A stretch of 64,000 nt of DNA from Roseiarcus sp963809245 (GCA_963809245.1 CAWEIU010000012.1:186001-250000); one strand, 5' to 3'. Shown: positions 27,479-37,909, numbered from the stretch's first letter. Program-made: numbers and translations. Notes: generated from the letters alone by a model not told the origin.

Positions 27479-28645
27479 CTACCGCCGCAGCGCCTCCAGC
27501 ACCTTTACGGACGCCCGCCCGTTCTGCGCGAGGCCGTTCTTGCCCTCGAAATCGGCGATCGCCGTCTTGGTCTTGTTGCCGATGGCGCCGTCCGGCTCGC
27601 CGACGTCGTAACCATGCTTGATCAGCAATTGTTGCATTTCGCGCCGCTCGGCGCGCGACAGGCCGGGATCGTCGGTCGGCCAGGGCGTTTCGATGCCCGC
27701 TCCGCCGGCGAGGCGCTGCGCCAGGATGGCGATCGCCAGCGTGTAGGATTCCGCCGCGTTGTAGCTGTAGATCACATCGAAATTGTGGGTGACGAGGAAG
27801 GCGGGACCGCTAGGCCCCGCCGGCAGCAGCAATCCGGCCTGACCCTCGCCGAGCGGGCGCCCGTCGAGGCGCCTGATCCCGCGCGCGGCCCAGGACGACA
27901 TCGGCTGCTTGGCCTTGCGCCCCGAGGGGCCGGAATAGCCCTCGGGCAACTTCACCTCGAAGCCCCAGGGCTCGCCGGTCGTCCAGCCGGAATGCTGGAG
28001 GTAATTGGCGGTCGAGCCGAGCGCGGCGGCCGAGGAATCGACGATGTCGCGTCCCGAGCCGTCGAGGTCGACCGCAAGCTTGAGAAAGGTCGACGGCATG
28101 AACTGCGTCTGCCCGAACGCGCCCGCCCAGGAGCCGGTCAGCCGCTCCAGCGGGATGTCGCCGCGGTCGACGATCTTCAGCGTCGCCATCAGCTCGCTCT
28201 TGAAATAGGCGGGCCGCTGGGAGCCCATGCAGGCGAGCGTCGACAGCGACTGCACCAGCGGGCGCCCACCCATGGCCTCGCCGAAATTGGATTCGACGCC
28301 CCAGATCGCCGCGAGAACATGGCGATCGACGCCGAAGCGTTCTTGTGCCTTGGCGAGCGCCGCCGCGTTCTTCGCCATCGCCGCCTTGCCGTCGGCGACG
28401 CGCTCGTCGTCGACGAGGCCCGCCATATAGTCCCAGATCGGCGTCTTGAATTCGGGCTGGCTCGTTTCAAACTCCAGCACCTTCGGATCGGGACGCAAGC
28501 CGCGGAAGGCCGCGTCGAGGGTCGCGGCGGAGACGCCTTCGCCGGCGGCCTCGGCGCGCAGCGAACCGACACAGGAGGAGAAATCGGCGCGGGCCGGGCT
28601 TGCAACCGCAAGCGCGAGCGCGGCAAGGGCGAGGGAGCGGTTCAT
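27479..28645 (-). CDS. Lytic murein transglycosylase with peptidoglycan-binding domain
   Basis: A 388-residue MltB-type enzyme. A signal peptide (MNRSLALAALALAVASPARA) exports it. The catalytic domain has the Glu in AAIWGVESNFGE (about 105-116), then GSWAGAFGQTQFMPSTF and NAAESYTLAIAILAQRL. The last 60 residues form a peptidoglycan-binding domain (MQQLLIKHGYDVGEPDGAIG, KTKTAIADFEGKNGL). It cleaves the MurNAc-GlcNAc bond to 1,6-anhydro products during wall remodelling. Confidence 0.9.
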   Translation of the reverse strand: MNRSLALAALALAVASPARADFSSCVGSLRAEAAGEGVSAATLDAAFRGLRPDPKVLEFETSQPEFKTPIWDYMAGLVDDERVADGKAAMAKNAAALAKAQERFGVDRHVLAAIWGVESNFGEAMGGRPLVQSLSTLACMGSQRPAYFKSELMATLKIVDRGDIPLERLTGSWAGAFGQTQFMPSTFLKLAVDLDGSGRDIVDSSAAALGSTANYLQHSGWTTGEPWGFEVKLPEGYSGPSGRKAKQPMSSWAARGIRRLDGRPLGEGQAGLLLPAGPSGPAFLVTHNFDVIYSYNAAESYTLAIAILAQRLAGGAGIETPWPTDDPGLSRAERREMQQLLIKHGYDVGEPDGAIGNKTKTAIADFEGKNGLAQNGRASVKVLEALRR

Positions 28646-28694
28646 TGCGGCATCATCGACGATTCGCTCGCCAGGGGAAAGCGGGGCGCCGAGC

Positions 28695-29441
<747 letters not shown>

Positions 29442-29448
29442 GACGCCC

Positions 29449-30645
29449 TCACAGCGGCCAGTCGGCCGTGCGCCCTAAGGCGTCGGAGATGGTCTCGACC
29501 TTCGGCGCGCCGCGCGAGAGGCCGGAGACGCCGGCGACATAGGCGCGGGTGACGAAAGCCTGCGGACGAAAGCCGAACACGACGCTGTCGCCGACGCTCG
29601 GCTTCACGAGGCCTGTCGCGTCGATCATGCCGTAATAGTCGATCGCGTTGGGCGCGGGGATCTCGACGGGCGCGAGGCTTTCCGCCGCCGTCGTCGGCTC
29701 TCGCGAGACGATCGCCTGGAGGGGATAGTCGGGAAAGACCGGATCGATATAGAGGCCGCCGCCGAAGCAGAAGGCCTCCGAGCCGATGAGGTGGGAGACC
29801 TCGCTGAGATAGACGACTGCGGGGATCTCCGGCAGATCCTCGACGACATGCAGCGGGGTGGTTCCCGTCAGGCCGTGGCCGGGCTCGATCTGCGTCGCGC
29901 CCGCCTGCGCCAGCATCGGCAGGATCTCGGTCGAGGTCGTGCCCGGCGCATTTACTTCGATCGCGACGCGGCCGGCCTTCCTCAGCGCCTCGACCGCGCG
30001 GGCGAGCGTGTCGAGGTTAGGGGTCGGCTTCACCTTGCCGGTCGCGTGGTCGAAGAGCTGGGTCGGAAACGAGGTGACGCCGGCGAAGCGCGCGCCGGGA
30101 ACCCGATCGATCGCGTCGGCGACGGCGACGACGTGCTCCGCGGCGAAGCCGCCTTCGTGGCCGCGATAGAACGTGTCGCCGGGGGCGACGATGCGCGCGA
30201 GAATCGCTTGCGTGCGGCCGAGCCGGGCCGCCGGGGAGCCCGCCTCGACAGCCTTTTCGAGATTGAACACGGTCCAATATTCCGGCTGAAGCGACGCCGC
30301 CGCATCGGCCTCAGATCGCGGGATCTGGACGAGGTGGCCGATGTGGCCGAGGCCCATGCCCGCCCGATGGGTCGCGCGGGCGCATTCCATATCCACGGCG
30401 ACGGCCTGGCCGAGGCCGCCTTTGGCGACCGCCTGGCAGAACGAAGCGTTGCGGCCCATTTGCTTCGTCATCGCGAAGGCTTTGAGATTCAGGCGGGCGG
30501 CGGCGCCGGCGATGATCCGCGCGTTGCCTTCGACCGCGTCGAGATCGATCACATAGCTGTTGGCGGGAAGCCGCCCGGATTGGTGCAAGGCGATGGTATG
30601 TTCGATGAGCGCCGGATTGCGCCGACGAATGAGGTCGAGAAACAT
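29449..30645 (-). CDS. YhfX-like PLP-dependent enzyme (alanine-racemase fold)
   Basis: The start is the ATG at 30645 (MFLDLIRRRNPALIEHTIALH), giving 398 residues; a longer frame over the permease gene is a shadow. The N-terminal domain is a fold type III PLP barrel, with probable PLP Lys61 in AFAMTKQMGRN. EVNAPGTTSTEILPMLAQAG, EPGHGLTGTTPLH and CFGGGLYIDP are features I associate with the YhfX branch. Relatives racemise or cleave D-amino acids; the YhfX reaction is not firmly established to my knowledge. It lies inside a sugar-type ABC operon between permease and ATPase, an unexpected place for such an enzyme. Confidence 0.75.
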   Translation of the reverse strand: MFLDLIRRRNPALIEHTIALHQSGRLPANSYVIDLDAVEGNARIIAGAAARLNLKAFAMTKQMGRNASFCQAVAKGGLGQAVAVDMECARATHRAGMGLGHIGHLVQIPRSEADAAASLQPEYWTVFNLEKAVEAGSPAARLGRTQAILARIVAPGDTFYRGHEGGFAAEHVVAVADAIDRVPGARFAGVTSFPTQLFDHATGKVKPTPNLDTLARAVEALRKAGRVAIEVNAPGTTSTEILPMLAQAGATQIEPGHGLTGTTPLHVVEDLPEIPAVVYLSEVSHLIGSEAFCFGGGLYIDPVFPDYPLQAIVSREPTTAAESLAPVEIPAPNAIDYYGMIDATGLVKPSVGDSVVFGFRPQAFVTRAYVAGVSGLSRGAPKVETISDALGRTADWPL

Positions 30646-30659
30646 GAACGACGCTCCTT

Positions 30660-31604
30660 TCAGCGATTGGGCTCGCGCAGCGTAAGCGCCACCGCGATGA
30701 GAATGATGAGGCCGCGCGCGATCATCTGATCGGACGGCTGATAGCCCATCAGAATGAGTCCGTTGTTCAGCATGCCCATCAGCAGCGAACCGATCAGCGC
30801 GCCGGCGATCGATCCCGAGCCGCCGTTGAGCCGCGTGCCGCCGACGATCACAGCCGCAATCACGGTGAGAAGGTCGGCCTCGCCGAGCGTGTAGCGCGCG
30901 CCATTGAGGCGGCCTGCGTAGAGCAGGCCGGCGAGACCGGCGAGCGCCCCGCTCAGGGTGAGCACGGCGAAGCGCAGGCGCAGCACCTTGATGCCTGTCG
31001 CGCGGGCGGCGCGCGCGCTGTCTCCGGTCGCGTGAACGTGCGCCCCGAACCGGGTCTCGCGGAAGACGAAGGCGCCGAGCCCGACGGCGGCCACGGTCCA
31101 GATCACCAGCGAGGGAACGCCGAACAGCGAACCCGACCCGAACAGCGCGTTGAAAGCGTCGTTCTCGATCGGGATCGATTTGAGGTCGGTCATTCGCCGT
31201 CCCACCCCGGCGAAGACGCCCATCGTCGCCAGCGTGACGAGGAAGGACGGCAAGCGGCCATAGGCCACGAGCGCGCCGTTCAGCGCGCCGATCGCCGCGC
31301 CGACGCCGATCCCGGCGAGGACCCCGACCGGCCACGGCAGAGCGCGCATCGCAACCGCCGCCAGCAGAGCCGACACGGCGACGATCGAGCCGACCGAGAG
31401 GTCGATCTCGCCAGCCGTCAGGACGAACACCATGCCGACCGCCATGACGGTCACCGGCGTCGTTTGCTGGACGATGTTCAGGAGATTGGCGGGCGTCGCG
31501 AAGCCGGCGTCGCGCAGCACGACCGCGAAGACGGCGAAGATGACGAGGAAGCCGACGTAGATGACGTACCGGCTCGGATGGGTCGTCTTCAAGAACGCTG
31601 TCAT
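30660..31604 (-). CDS. Sugar-type ABC transporter permease
   Basis: A 314-residue inner-membrane permease of the RbsC/FrcC type with about eight to ten spans. The conserved VLTAGEIDLSVGSIVA (about 61-76) and NGGSGSIAGALIGSLLMGML segments are the CUT2 hallmarks. It pairs with the ATPase at 28695 and the binding protein at 31679. Substrate unknown. Confidence 0.9.
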   Translation of the reverse strand: MTAFLKTTHPSRYVIYVGFLVIFAVFAVVLRDAGFATPANLLNIVQQTTPVTVMAVGMVFVLTAGEIDLSVGSIVAVSALLAAVAMRALPWPVGVLAGIGVGAAIGALNGALVAYGRLPSFLVTLATMGVFAGVGRRMTDLKSIPIENDAFNALFGSGSLFGVPSLVIWTVAAVGLGAFVFRETRFGAHVHATGDSARAARATGIKVLRLRFAVLTLSGALAGLAGLLYAGRLNGARYTLGEADLLTVIAAVIVGGTRLNGGSGSIAGALIGSLLMGMLNNGLILMGYQPSDQMIARGLIILIAVALTLREPNR

Positions 31605-31678
31605 GGCCGCGCCGGTCGCGAGGAATGGATCGAGGACGGACGAGCCGGCCGGGGCGCCCGGCCGGCCCTTATGCGAGC

Positions 31679-32743
31679 CTATTTCGCGGCGTCGAGCACC
31701 GACTTCGGAGCGTCGCGGTGCAGCAATTCCTGCCAGCCTTGCGCGACATTGGCCTTGGTGACCGTCAGCACGGGCGCGACGACGAAGGGCGGAGCCGCCT
31801 TGCCGAGAAGGCCATAGCCGGCCGCCGTCGCCATGGCGCGGCCCAGCTCGTAAGCCTGATCGGCGACGATCGCGACGACATTGCCGCCCTTCACCATGTC
31901 GAGCGCGATCGGTTCGGAGAGATCGAGCGTCACGATCTTGGCGTGCTTGTTGCCGGCGGCGCGCAGCGCGGCGAGGACGCCTTCAGCCGGCTCCGACCAC
32001 GTCACGTAGATGCCGTCGAGATCGGGGTGCTGAAGCAGCAGAGCCTGCGCGACGTCCTGCGCGCGCGCCGGATCGGCGATGCCCTGCTGAGCGACGATCT
32101 TGATGTCGGGGTAGTCGGATTCGATCGTCGTCTTGAAGGCGTTGTCGCGCTGGTTGGTCACGTAATACTGGGCGTCGTGATAGATCCAGGCGATCTTGCC
32201 CTTCTTGCCGATTGCGTCTGCGAGAGCGTCGGCGGCGTGCTTGCCCATCTGGAACAGGTCGTCGGTGACGATCGTCACATAGTCCTTGCCCTGCACGAAG
32301 TCCTTCGGCTTGTTCGACAGCAGCACGATCTTGACGCCCGAGGCGACGGCCGGCTTGAAAGCCTCCGCCGAGGTCACCGGATCGAGCGGCAAAGCGAGGA
32401 TGGCGCTGGGCTTCTTGGCGAGGATCGTCTCGACGTCGCTCTTCTGCTTGGCGGAGTCGAAGCCCGCGTCCGTCTGCGCGACGACGGGAATGCCGAGGCG
32501 CGCGAATTCGTCCTTGGCGCCGGCGCTGACGGCGTTCACGAAATCAGAGGAGGTGTGCCAGAGAAGCGCCGCGGTGAATTTGCCGTCCTTCAGCTTCGCC
32601 ACTTCCGCGTCGCTCAGGGTCAGCGCGCTGGTCGGCGTCGCCTTCTCGCCGCCAGGGCCGACTGTCTCGCCGGCCCACGTCAGCGTCGTCATCGCGAGAA
32701 CGGCGCCCATGGCCAGCGCCGCAGCGGTGTGTTTCCTCTTCAT
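31679..32743 (-). CDS. Sugar-type ABC transporter substrate-binding protein
   Basis: A 354-residue periplasmic binding protein with a signal peptide (MKRKHTAAALAMGAVLAMTTLTWA). The body follows the ribose-binding-protein (peripla_BP_4) pattern: KFTAALLWHTSSDFVNAVSAG, ALPLDPVTSAEAFKPAVASG and LDGIYVTWSEPAEGVLAALR. AGGAGA lies before the ATG. Unlike many RbsB-like proteins it contains several Trp and His residues that could line a non-sugar pocket. It fixes the substrate of the whole operon, but this cannot be read from sequence alone. Confidence 0.87.
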   Translation of the reverse strand: MKRKHTAAALAMGAVLAMTTLTWAGETVGPGGEKATPTSALTLSDAEVAKLKDGKFTAALLWHTSSDFVNAVSAGAKDEFARLGIPVVAQTDAGFDSAKQKSDVETILAKKPSAILALPLDPVTSAEAFKPAVASGVKIVLLSNKPKDFVQGKDYVTIVTDDLFQMGKHAADALADAIGKKGKIAWIYHDAQYYVTNQRDNAFKTTIESDYPDIKIVAQQGIADPARAQDVAQALLLQHPDLDGIYVTWSEPAEGVLAALRAAGNKHAKIVTLDLSEPIALDMVKGGNVVAIVADQAYELGRAMATAAGYGLLGKAAPPFVVAPVLTVTKANVAQGWQELLHRDAPKSVLDAAK

Positions 32744-32789
32744 GCCCGATCTCCTCTCCTGTTGTGGCCGTTGCGTCCGGCCCTTTCGT

Positions 32790-34052
32790 TTATGAACGCT
32801 GAAGTCCGCCGAGTTGCGCCAGGAAGGCCGCGAAGGCGACGACGCCGTCGAGATATTCGTGAAGCTCGACGCGCTCCTCGAGCGTGTGGCAATTGCGGAT
32901 GTCGCCGGGCGCGCAATAGACGGTGGGAATGCCGAGCTGTTCGGCGAGGAACGGCGCTTCCGACCAATAGGGCGCGCCTTCGATCGCGCCGCGATCCGGC
33001 CGGACCGCTTTCACCGCCCCCGTCAGCAGACGCACGAAGGGAAGATCAGGCGAGGTCTCGGTCGGCGTGCCGCCGCGCCGATGATCGCGACCAGCGGGAT
33101 AGTCGAAGGCGAGCGTAATCCGGGAATCGATCGGCGCGGCGCGGACGGCCGCCTCGAGATCGCGCACGGCGTCGTCGAGACCTTCGCCCGGCAGAAGCTT
33201 CAGGATGAGGCTGATCCGGCATTCCCCGGGCACGGCGATATAGCCGCCGGCGCTCAACCCCGTCACGAGCAGGAAGGGATGGCCGACGAGGGGATGCGGC
33301 GCGCGAGCCTCGAGCTTCGCCGAATACTGGAACAGCGCGGCGAGGATCGCATGCGCCGCCTTCAACGCATCGACGCCGAGCTCCGGCACGCCGAAATAAG
33401 CGGAGCGGCCAGTCACCGTGATGTCGCAGATGAGAAAGCCCATCTGCGCCGCATAGACGTTGAGCTGCGTCGGCTCGACATAGATCGCAAAGTGAGGGCG
33501 CGGCGCCGCGCCCGAGGCAATATCCGCGACCAGCGCCTTCATGCCGGCGGATACGCCGCTGCCGGGCTCGCCGCTTTCTTCGTCGCCGACGAAGGCGAAC
33601 AGGATCTCGCCGGCAAGCGGCAGGCCGGCCTGTTTGAGAAGGCGGGCGGCGGCGATCGTCGTGCAAATGCCCGCTTTCAGGTCGCCCGCGCCGCGCCCCC
33701 AGACGGCGCCGTCCACCAGCGCGCCGCTGAACGGGCTTTCCCGCTCGGTTCCCTTCCATCGTTCGGACCAGCCGCGAACATGGACGGTGTCGGTGTGGCC
33801 GGTGAGGAGGAGGCGCGGTCCCGGCGTCGCGCCCTTCAGCAGGCCGCGCACATTGGGGCGGCCCGGCGCGAAATCCTCCAGGGCGACTTCGGCGGCGCCG
33901 AGCGCCGTCAATTCGTCGGCGAGCAACCGCGCGAAAGCCGCCTCCTCGCCGGTGACGCTCGGGGTCCCGATTGCGCGGCGAAGCAAGTCGAGCGCGCCTT
34001 CAGCGTCGAGCGCATCCTTGAGACGGTGGACCAGCGAAGCGTCGAAGGTCAT
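32790..34052 (-). CDS. M20-family peptidase/deacylase (ArgE/DapE-like)
   Basis: The start is the ATG at 34052 (MTFDASLVHRLKDAL), overlapping the end of the ROK gene by 4 bases; length 420 residues. Zinc-site motifs are LTGHTDTVHV (about 94-103), GRGAGDLKAG and the catalytic GDEESGEPGSG; the final zinc His may be in CHTLEE. Members remove acyl groups from N-acyl amino acids or split dipeptides in the cytoplasm. In this operon it would act on the imported compound, pointing to an N-acylated or peptide-like substrate rather than a plain sugar (inference). Confidence 0.85.
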   Translation of the reverse strand: MTFDASLVHRLKDALDAEGALDLLRRAIGTPSVTGEEAAFARLLADELTALGAAEVALEDFAPGRPNVRGLLKGATPGPRLLLTGHTDTVHVRGWSERWKGTERESPFSGALVDGAVWGRGAGDLKAGICTTIAAARLLKQAGLPLAGEILFAFVGDEESGEPGSGVSAGMKALVADIASGAAPRPHFAIYVEPTQLNVYAAQMGFLICDITVTGRSAYFGVPELGVDALKAAHAILAALFQYSAKLEARAPHPLVGHPFLLVTGLSAGGYIAVPGECRISLILKLLPGEGLDDAVRDLEAAVRAAPIDSRITLAFDYPAGRDHRRGGTPTETSPDLPFVRLLTGAVKAVRPDRGAIEGAPYWSEAPFLAEQLGIPTVYCAPGDIRNCHTLEERVELHEYLDGVVAFAAFLAQLGGLQRS

Positions 34053-35260
34053 TCGGCGGCCCTCGCAAGACTGGTCGCCGGCAAGGTCAGCTCCTGGGGC
34101 AGGCCGGAGATGCCGAAAAGCTCGTTGTGGAGCCTGTGAACGGCGAGGGAGACGGCGCCGACGAGGGCGGCCCGCGCCCCGAGCGCGCTGGCGCGGATCG
34201 TCGCCTTGCGCGCGAACACCGCGCCCATCCGCTTTTGCACGCGCTCGACGAGTTCGGGCCGGATGCCGATACTGCCGCCGAGAATGACAAGATCCGCGTC
34301 GACGATCGACTGCACCGCGGTGATGGCGAGCGCGATCGTCGCGGCGGTCGCTTCCAGCGTCTGGGCGGCCGCTTCGTCGCCGGCGTCGAGCCGGGCGAAC
34401 AGGTCTCTGACGGTTGGCGCCGACGCGCCGCCGATCGTCTGATGGCGGCGCAGAATGCCGGCGGCGCCGACTTCCAGCTCGAAGGCGCCGACGGACAGAG
34501 CATCGGGCGAAGTGAGATCGCCGCCGATCGGCAGATAGGCGATCTCGCCGGCCGCCCCGGCGGCGCCGCGAACGAGCTTGCCGTTGACGATCAGACCGAG
34601 GCCGACCCCCGTTCCCAGCGCCAGGAAGGCCGCATTCTCGCAGTCGCGCGCGCAGCCCTGCCAAGCCTCGCCGAGCACGGCGAGATTGACGTCGTTCTCG
34701 ACCCCCACCTCGCGGCCGAAGTGCTCGGCCAGAACCTGGGGAACGCTGAGATCGGACAGGCCCTTGATGTTCGGAACGAGCGCGACGGCGCCGGAGGCCG
34801 GGTCGACGACGCCGGGCATACCGACGACGACGCTTCGGATGCGCTCGGTCTTGATCCCGGCATCGCCGCAAATCCGGTCGGCAAGGTCGCAGATTTGCTG
34901 GAGAACGGAGCGGCCGCCGCGCGGATCGGTCGGCTCGGTGGCCTCAGCGACGATTTCCCCGACGAGATTGGCGATCGCGGCGATGACTTTCGTGCCGCCG
35001 AGATCGAAGCCCAACGAATAAGCGGCGTCACCCGCGACCTCGTAATTCACCGCATTGCGGCCGACGCCGCCCTTGACGACGCCGACCGGCTTCACCCAGC
35101 CGCCGGCTTCGAGTTCGGCGATCACCAGCGAGGTGGTTTGTTTCGAGAGGCCCGTCGTACGGGCGAGATCGGCGCGCGAAATGGGCCCATTGTGCAGCAG
35201 CGCCTCGGCGATGATGCGCCGGGAAAATTGCTTTGCGAGCGAGGCGTGGTCGGCGCTCAT
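34049..35260 (-). CDS. ROK-family transcriptional regulator (NagC/XylR-like)
   Basis: A 403-residue repressor-type ROK protein. The N-terminal winged helix-turn-helix is at about 24-46 (ISRADLARTTGLSKQTTSLV); the rest is a sugar-kinase-like domain with SLGFDLGGTKVIAAIAN (about 82-98) and ENDVNLAVLGEAW, ALGTGVGLGLI. The zinc motif usually written CxCGxxGCxE is absent: this region reads LVRGAAGAAGEIAYLP. First gene of the leftward six-gene operon, with a palindromic site 16 bases upstream, so autoregulation and control of the operon are likely. Confidence 0.87.
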   Translation of the reverse strand: MSADHASLAKQFSRRIIAEALLHNGPISRADLARTTGLSKQTTSLVIAELEAGGWVKPVGVVKGGVGRNAVNYEVAGDAAYSLGFDLGGTKVIAAIANLVGEIVAEATEPTDPRGGRSVLQQICDLADRICGDAGIKTERIRSVVVGMPGVVDPASGAVALVPNIKGLSDLSVPQVLAEHFGREVGVENDVNLAVLGEAWQGCARDCENAAFLALGTGVGLGLIVNGKLVRGAAGAAGEIAYLPIGGDLTSPDALSVGAFELEVGAAGILRRHQTIGGASAPTVRDLFARLDAGDEAAAQTLEATAATIALAITAVQSIVDADLVILGGSIGIRPELVERVQKRMGAVFARKATIRASALGARAALVGAVSLAVHRLHNELFGISGLPQELTLPATSLARAAE

Positions 35261-35275
35261 GTCTCTTTCTTATTT

Positions 35276-35294
35276 GTTCGTTCTGTGTACGAAC
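35276..35294. promoter_or_regulatory. Candidate ROK operator (inverted repeat)
   Basis: GTTCGT at 35276-35281 and ACGAAC at 35289-35294 form a perfect 6-base inverted repeat with a 7-base spacer, starting 16 bases before the ROK gene ATG. A second overlapping pair, TTCGTT and AACGAA, extends it. Position and symmetry fit an operator bound by the ROK regulator; not tested. Confidence 0.5.
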
Positions 35295-35581
35295 GAATAG
35301 ACCAAAGGGGGTACCCCGTCAACGCAGCCGAGCGAGAGAAATAAGCCGGCCACGAAGCGGAACCTTTTCGCCTCTGCGGCATTTTCTTGCGCACAAGCGC
35401 ACTCTCGGCGGCGTCGCTGTGGCGCTTTGGTTACTTGTTAACGCAAATCGCGGGTCTTCGGCTCAAGAGCCTCGCGTGAGATTGCGTCAAACCTCAACTC
35501 GGCCCCATGATTTTGGCGACGGGGGCCGGACCCGTTTGGGCGACCGGATTCGCCAATGGATTGTTCCAAGAGGATTGTGAA
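35295..35581. other. Divergent promoter region
   Basis: About 290 bases between the ROK operon and the L,D-transpeptidase gene. It should hold the transpeptidase promoter. I see no gene and no strong repeat in it. Confidence 0.4.
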
Positions 35582-36172
35582 ATGCGCGGTTTCGCTCTCG
35601 CCGCCGGGCTGATCGCCGGCCTTGTCCTGTCCGCTTCGGCGGCGCAGGCTTCTTCACCCTTCTTCCTGTTCAATCAGCCCTCCGCGTCGGACCAGGCGAC
35701 CTCGCCTGACGACGAGCGACCGCTGGCCTCGCCAGTCCCGCGCGAGACGGTGGCCTTCGACGGGACCTACGCGCCGGGAACCATCATCATCAACACCCGC
35801 GAGCGCCGCCTCTATTTCGTCTTGCCCGGGGGTCAGGCGCTCAAATACGGGGTCGGCGTCGGCCGGCCGGGCTTCACCTGGGCGGGCGTCACCCGCATAG
35901 CCAACAAGCGCGAGTGGCCGGACTGGACCCCGCCAGCCCAGATGCTGCGCCGCCGCCCCGATCTGCCGCGCCACATGGTTGGCGGCATCGACAATCCGCT
36001 CGGCGCGCGTGCGATGTATCTCGCCGGCACGCTCTATCGCATTCACGGCTCCAACGAGCCCGACACGATCGGTCAGGCGGTGTCGTCCGGCTGTATCCGT
36101 ATGACCAACGACGACGTCATCGACCTCTACGGCCGCGCCCACGTCGGCGCGAAGGTCGTCGTTCTGCGCTGA
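35582..36172 (+). CDS. L,D-transpeptidase (YkuD domain)
   Basis: The start is the ATG at 35582, because MRGFALAAGLIAGLVLSASAAQA is a good signal peptide. Length 196 residues. The YkuD catalytic motif is HGS at 155-157 followed by SSGCIRMTN with nucleophile Cys171. These enzymes make 3-3 crosslinks in peptidoglycan or attach proteins to it, working in the periplasm. Stand-alone gene upstream of moaA. Confidence 0.9.
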   Translation: MRGFALAAGLIAGLVLSASAAQASSPFFLFNQPSASDQATSPDDERPLASPVPRETVAFDGTYAPGTIIINTRERRLYFVLPGGQALKYGVGVGRPGFTWAGVTRIANKREWPDWTPPAQMLRRRPDLPRHMVGGIDNPLGARAMYLAGTLYRIHGSNEPDTIGQAVSSGCIRMTNDDVIDLYGRAHVGAKVVVLR

Positions 36173-36252
36173 GGGCGGAACTCGCCCTGGCGCGACAATG
36201 CGCCGCACCGGCCGCCTTTCTTTCGGCGGCCGGCGGCACTATGTAACTATAC

Positions 36253-37275
36253 ATGAATGTTCGTGCGTCCGACCTTCCCTCGAGCTTGGTCGATCCGTTC
36301 GGTCGGGTGGTGAGCTATGTGCGCGTCTCGGTCACCGACCGATGCGATTTGCGCTGCGCTTATTGCATGTCCGAGGACATGAATTTCCTGCCCAAGCGCG
36401 ACGTTCTCTCCCTCGAGGAGCTCTCCCGGCTGTGCTCGACGTTCGTGCGGCTCGGCACGCGCAAGCTGCGCATCACGGGCGGCGAGCCGCTCGTCCGCCG
36501 CGACATCATGACCCTGTTCCGCGCTTTGTCCCGCCATCTGGCGACGGGCGCGCTGGACGAGCTGACGCTGACCACCAACGGCTCCCAGCTTTCGCGCTAC
36601 GCTTCCGAACTCGCCGACTGCGGCGTGAAGCGCATCAACGTCTCGCTCGACACCCTCGATCGCGACAAGTACCGGTCGATCACCCGTTGGGGCGATCTCG
36701 ACAAGGTGAAGGCGGGGATCGACGCGGCCGACGCGGCGGGCCTCAAGATCAAGATCAACGCCGTCGCGCTCAAGGGCTTTAACGACGAGGAGGCGCCGGA
36801 GCTCGTCGCCTGGGCGCATGGGCGCGGCTTCGACCTGACCTTCATCGAAGTGATGCCGCTCGGCGAGATAAACAGCGAGCGTTTCGACCAATATCTGCCG
36901 CTGACCGAACTGCGCGCCGCCTTGGAGCGCCGCTTCACGCTCACGGGTTCCGTTCACGCCACCGGCGGCCCAGCGCGGTATTTCGACGTCGCCGAGACGG
37001 GCGGCCGGCTCGGCTTCATCACGCCGCTGACCCACAATTTCTGCGAGAGCTGCAACCGGGTGCGCGTCACCTGCACCGGCAAGCTCTATCTTTGCCTCGG
37101 CCAGGAAGATTCGGCCGACCTTCGCGAGCCGATGCGCCGTTCGGACGGCGACGACGTTCTGATCGCGACCATCCGCGCCGCGATCCAGCGCAAGCCGAAG
37201 GGCCACGACTTCGTCATCGAGCGCACCGGCAGCCACGCCTCCACCGGCCGCCACATGAGCGTGACCGGAGGTTGA
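36253..37275 (+). CDS. moaA: GTP 3',8-cyclase (molybdenum cofactor synthesis)
   Basis: A 340-residue radical-SAM enzyme that starts molybdopterin synthesis from GTP. The SAM cluster cysteines are Cys31, Cys35 and Cys38 (CDLRCAYC); the second 4Fe-4S cluster is held by Cys264, Cys267 and Cys281 in the CX2CX13C pattern; the protein ends in Gly-Gly. Its product is required by the molybdoenzyme at 49.2 kb. No other moa gene is nearby. Confidence 0.95.
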   Translation: MNVRASDLPSSLVDPFGRVVSYVRVSVTDRCDLRCAYCMSEDMNFLPKRDVLSLEELSRLCSTFVRLGTRKLRITGGEPLVRRDIMTLFRALSRHLATGALDELTLTTNGSQLSRYASELADCGVKRINVSLDTLDRDKYRSITRWGDLDKVKAGIDAADAAGLKIKINAVALKGFNDEEAPELVAWAHGRGFDLTFIEVMPLGEINSERFDQYLPLTELRAALERRFTLTGSVHATGGPARYFDVAETGGRLGFITPLTHNFCESCNRVRVTCTGKLYLCLGQEDSADLREPMRRSDGDDVLIATIRAAIQRKPKGHDFVIERTGSHASTGRHMSVTGG

Positions 37276-37393
37276 GGCGAGGGCGAAAATTCACCCGCCG
37301 GACCACCCGCCTCTGGCGGGCGCCCCTCCCGCCGGTTATATGAGGTTTCCTGAAGGCGAGCCCTTGAAGCCCGTCAAGCGAGGTCCCCGCGCC

Positions 37394-37735
37394 ATGTCGA
37401 ACGTCCAAGAACGGATCCAGAAGGTGATTTCGGAAAACCCGGTCGTCCTTTTCATGAAAGGCACGCCGCAATTCCCGCAGTGTGGATTTTCCGGGCAGGT
37501 CGTGCAGATCCTCGACTATCTCGGCGCGCCGATCGTGGGCGTCAACGTGCTCGAGGACGCCGAGATCCGCCAGGGGATCAAAGAATTCGCGAACTGGCCG
37601 ACTGTCCCGCAGCTCTACGTGAAGGGCGAATTCGTCGGCGGCTGCGACATCACCCGCGAAATGTTCCAGTCGGGCGAACTTGCGGCCCTGCTCGCCGAGG
37701 CCGGCGTTTCCGTCAAGCAGACCGCCAAGGCCTGA
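37394..37735 (+). CDS. grxD: Monothiol glutaredoxin (Grx4/GrxD type)
   Basis: The start is the ATG at 37394 (MSNVQERIQKVISENP), giving 113 residues, the normal length. The active site is Cys30 in PQCGFSGQ, the CGFS signature. Such proteins bind a 2Fe-2S cluster with glutathione and hand it to other proteins in the cytoplasm. Usually found after bolA, which is not seen here. Confidence 0.93.
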   Translation: MSNVQERIQKVISENPVVLFMKGTPQFPQCGFSGQVVQILDYLGAPIVGVNVLEDAEIRQGIKEFANWPTVPQLYVKGEFVGGCDITREMFQSGELAALLAEAGVSVKQTAKA

Positions 37736-37909
37736 TCCCGGCCACGCTTTTTCTCGCGCCGATTTTTGACGCGCCGCGGACCGACCGTTCGCGGCGCGTT
37801 TGCGCGCGCAGCAGCGTTTCTGTATACGTATTGAAACGATTTTTGAATTTCTGCCCCGCTATTATCGGCTATTGAATTTCGATTCTCAGCTGAACTCAGG
37901 GACGGGGAT

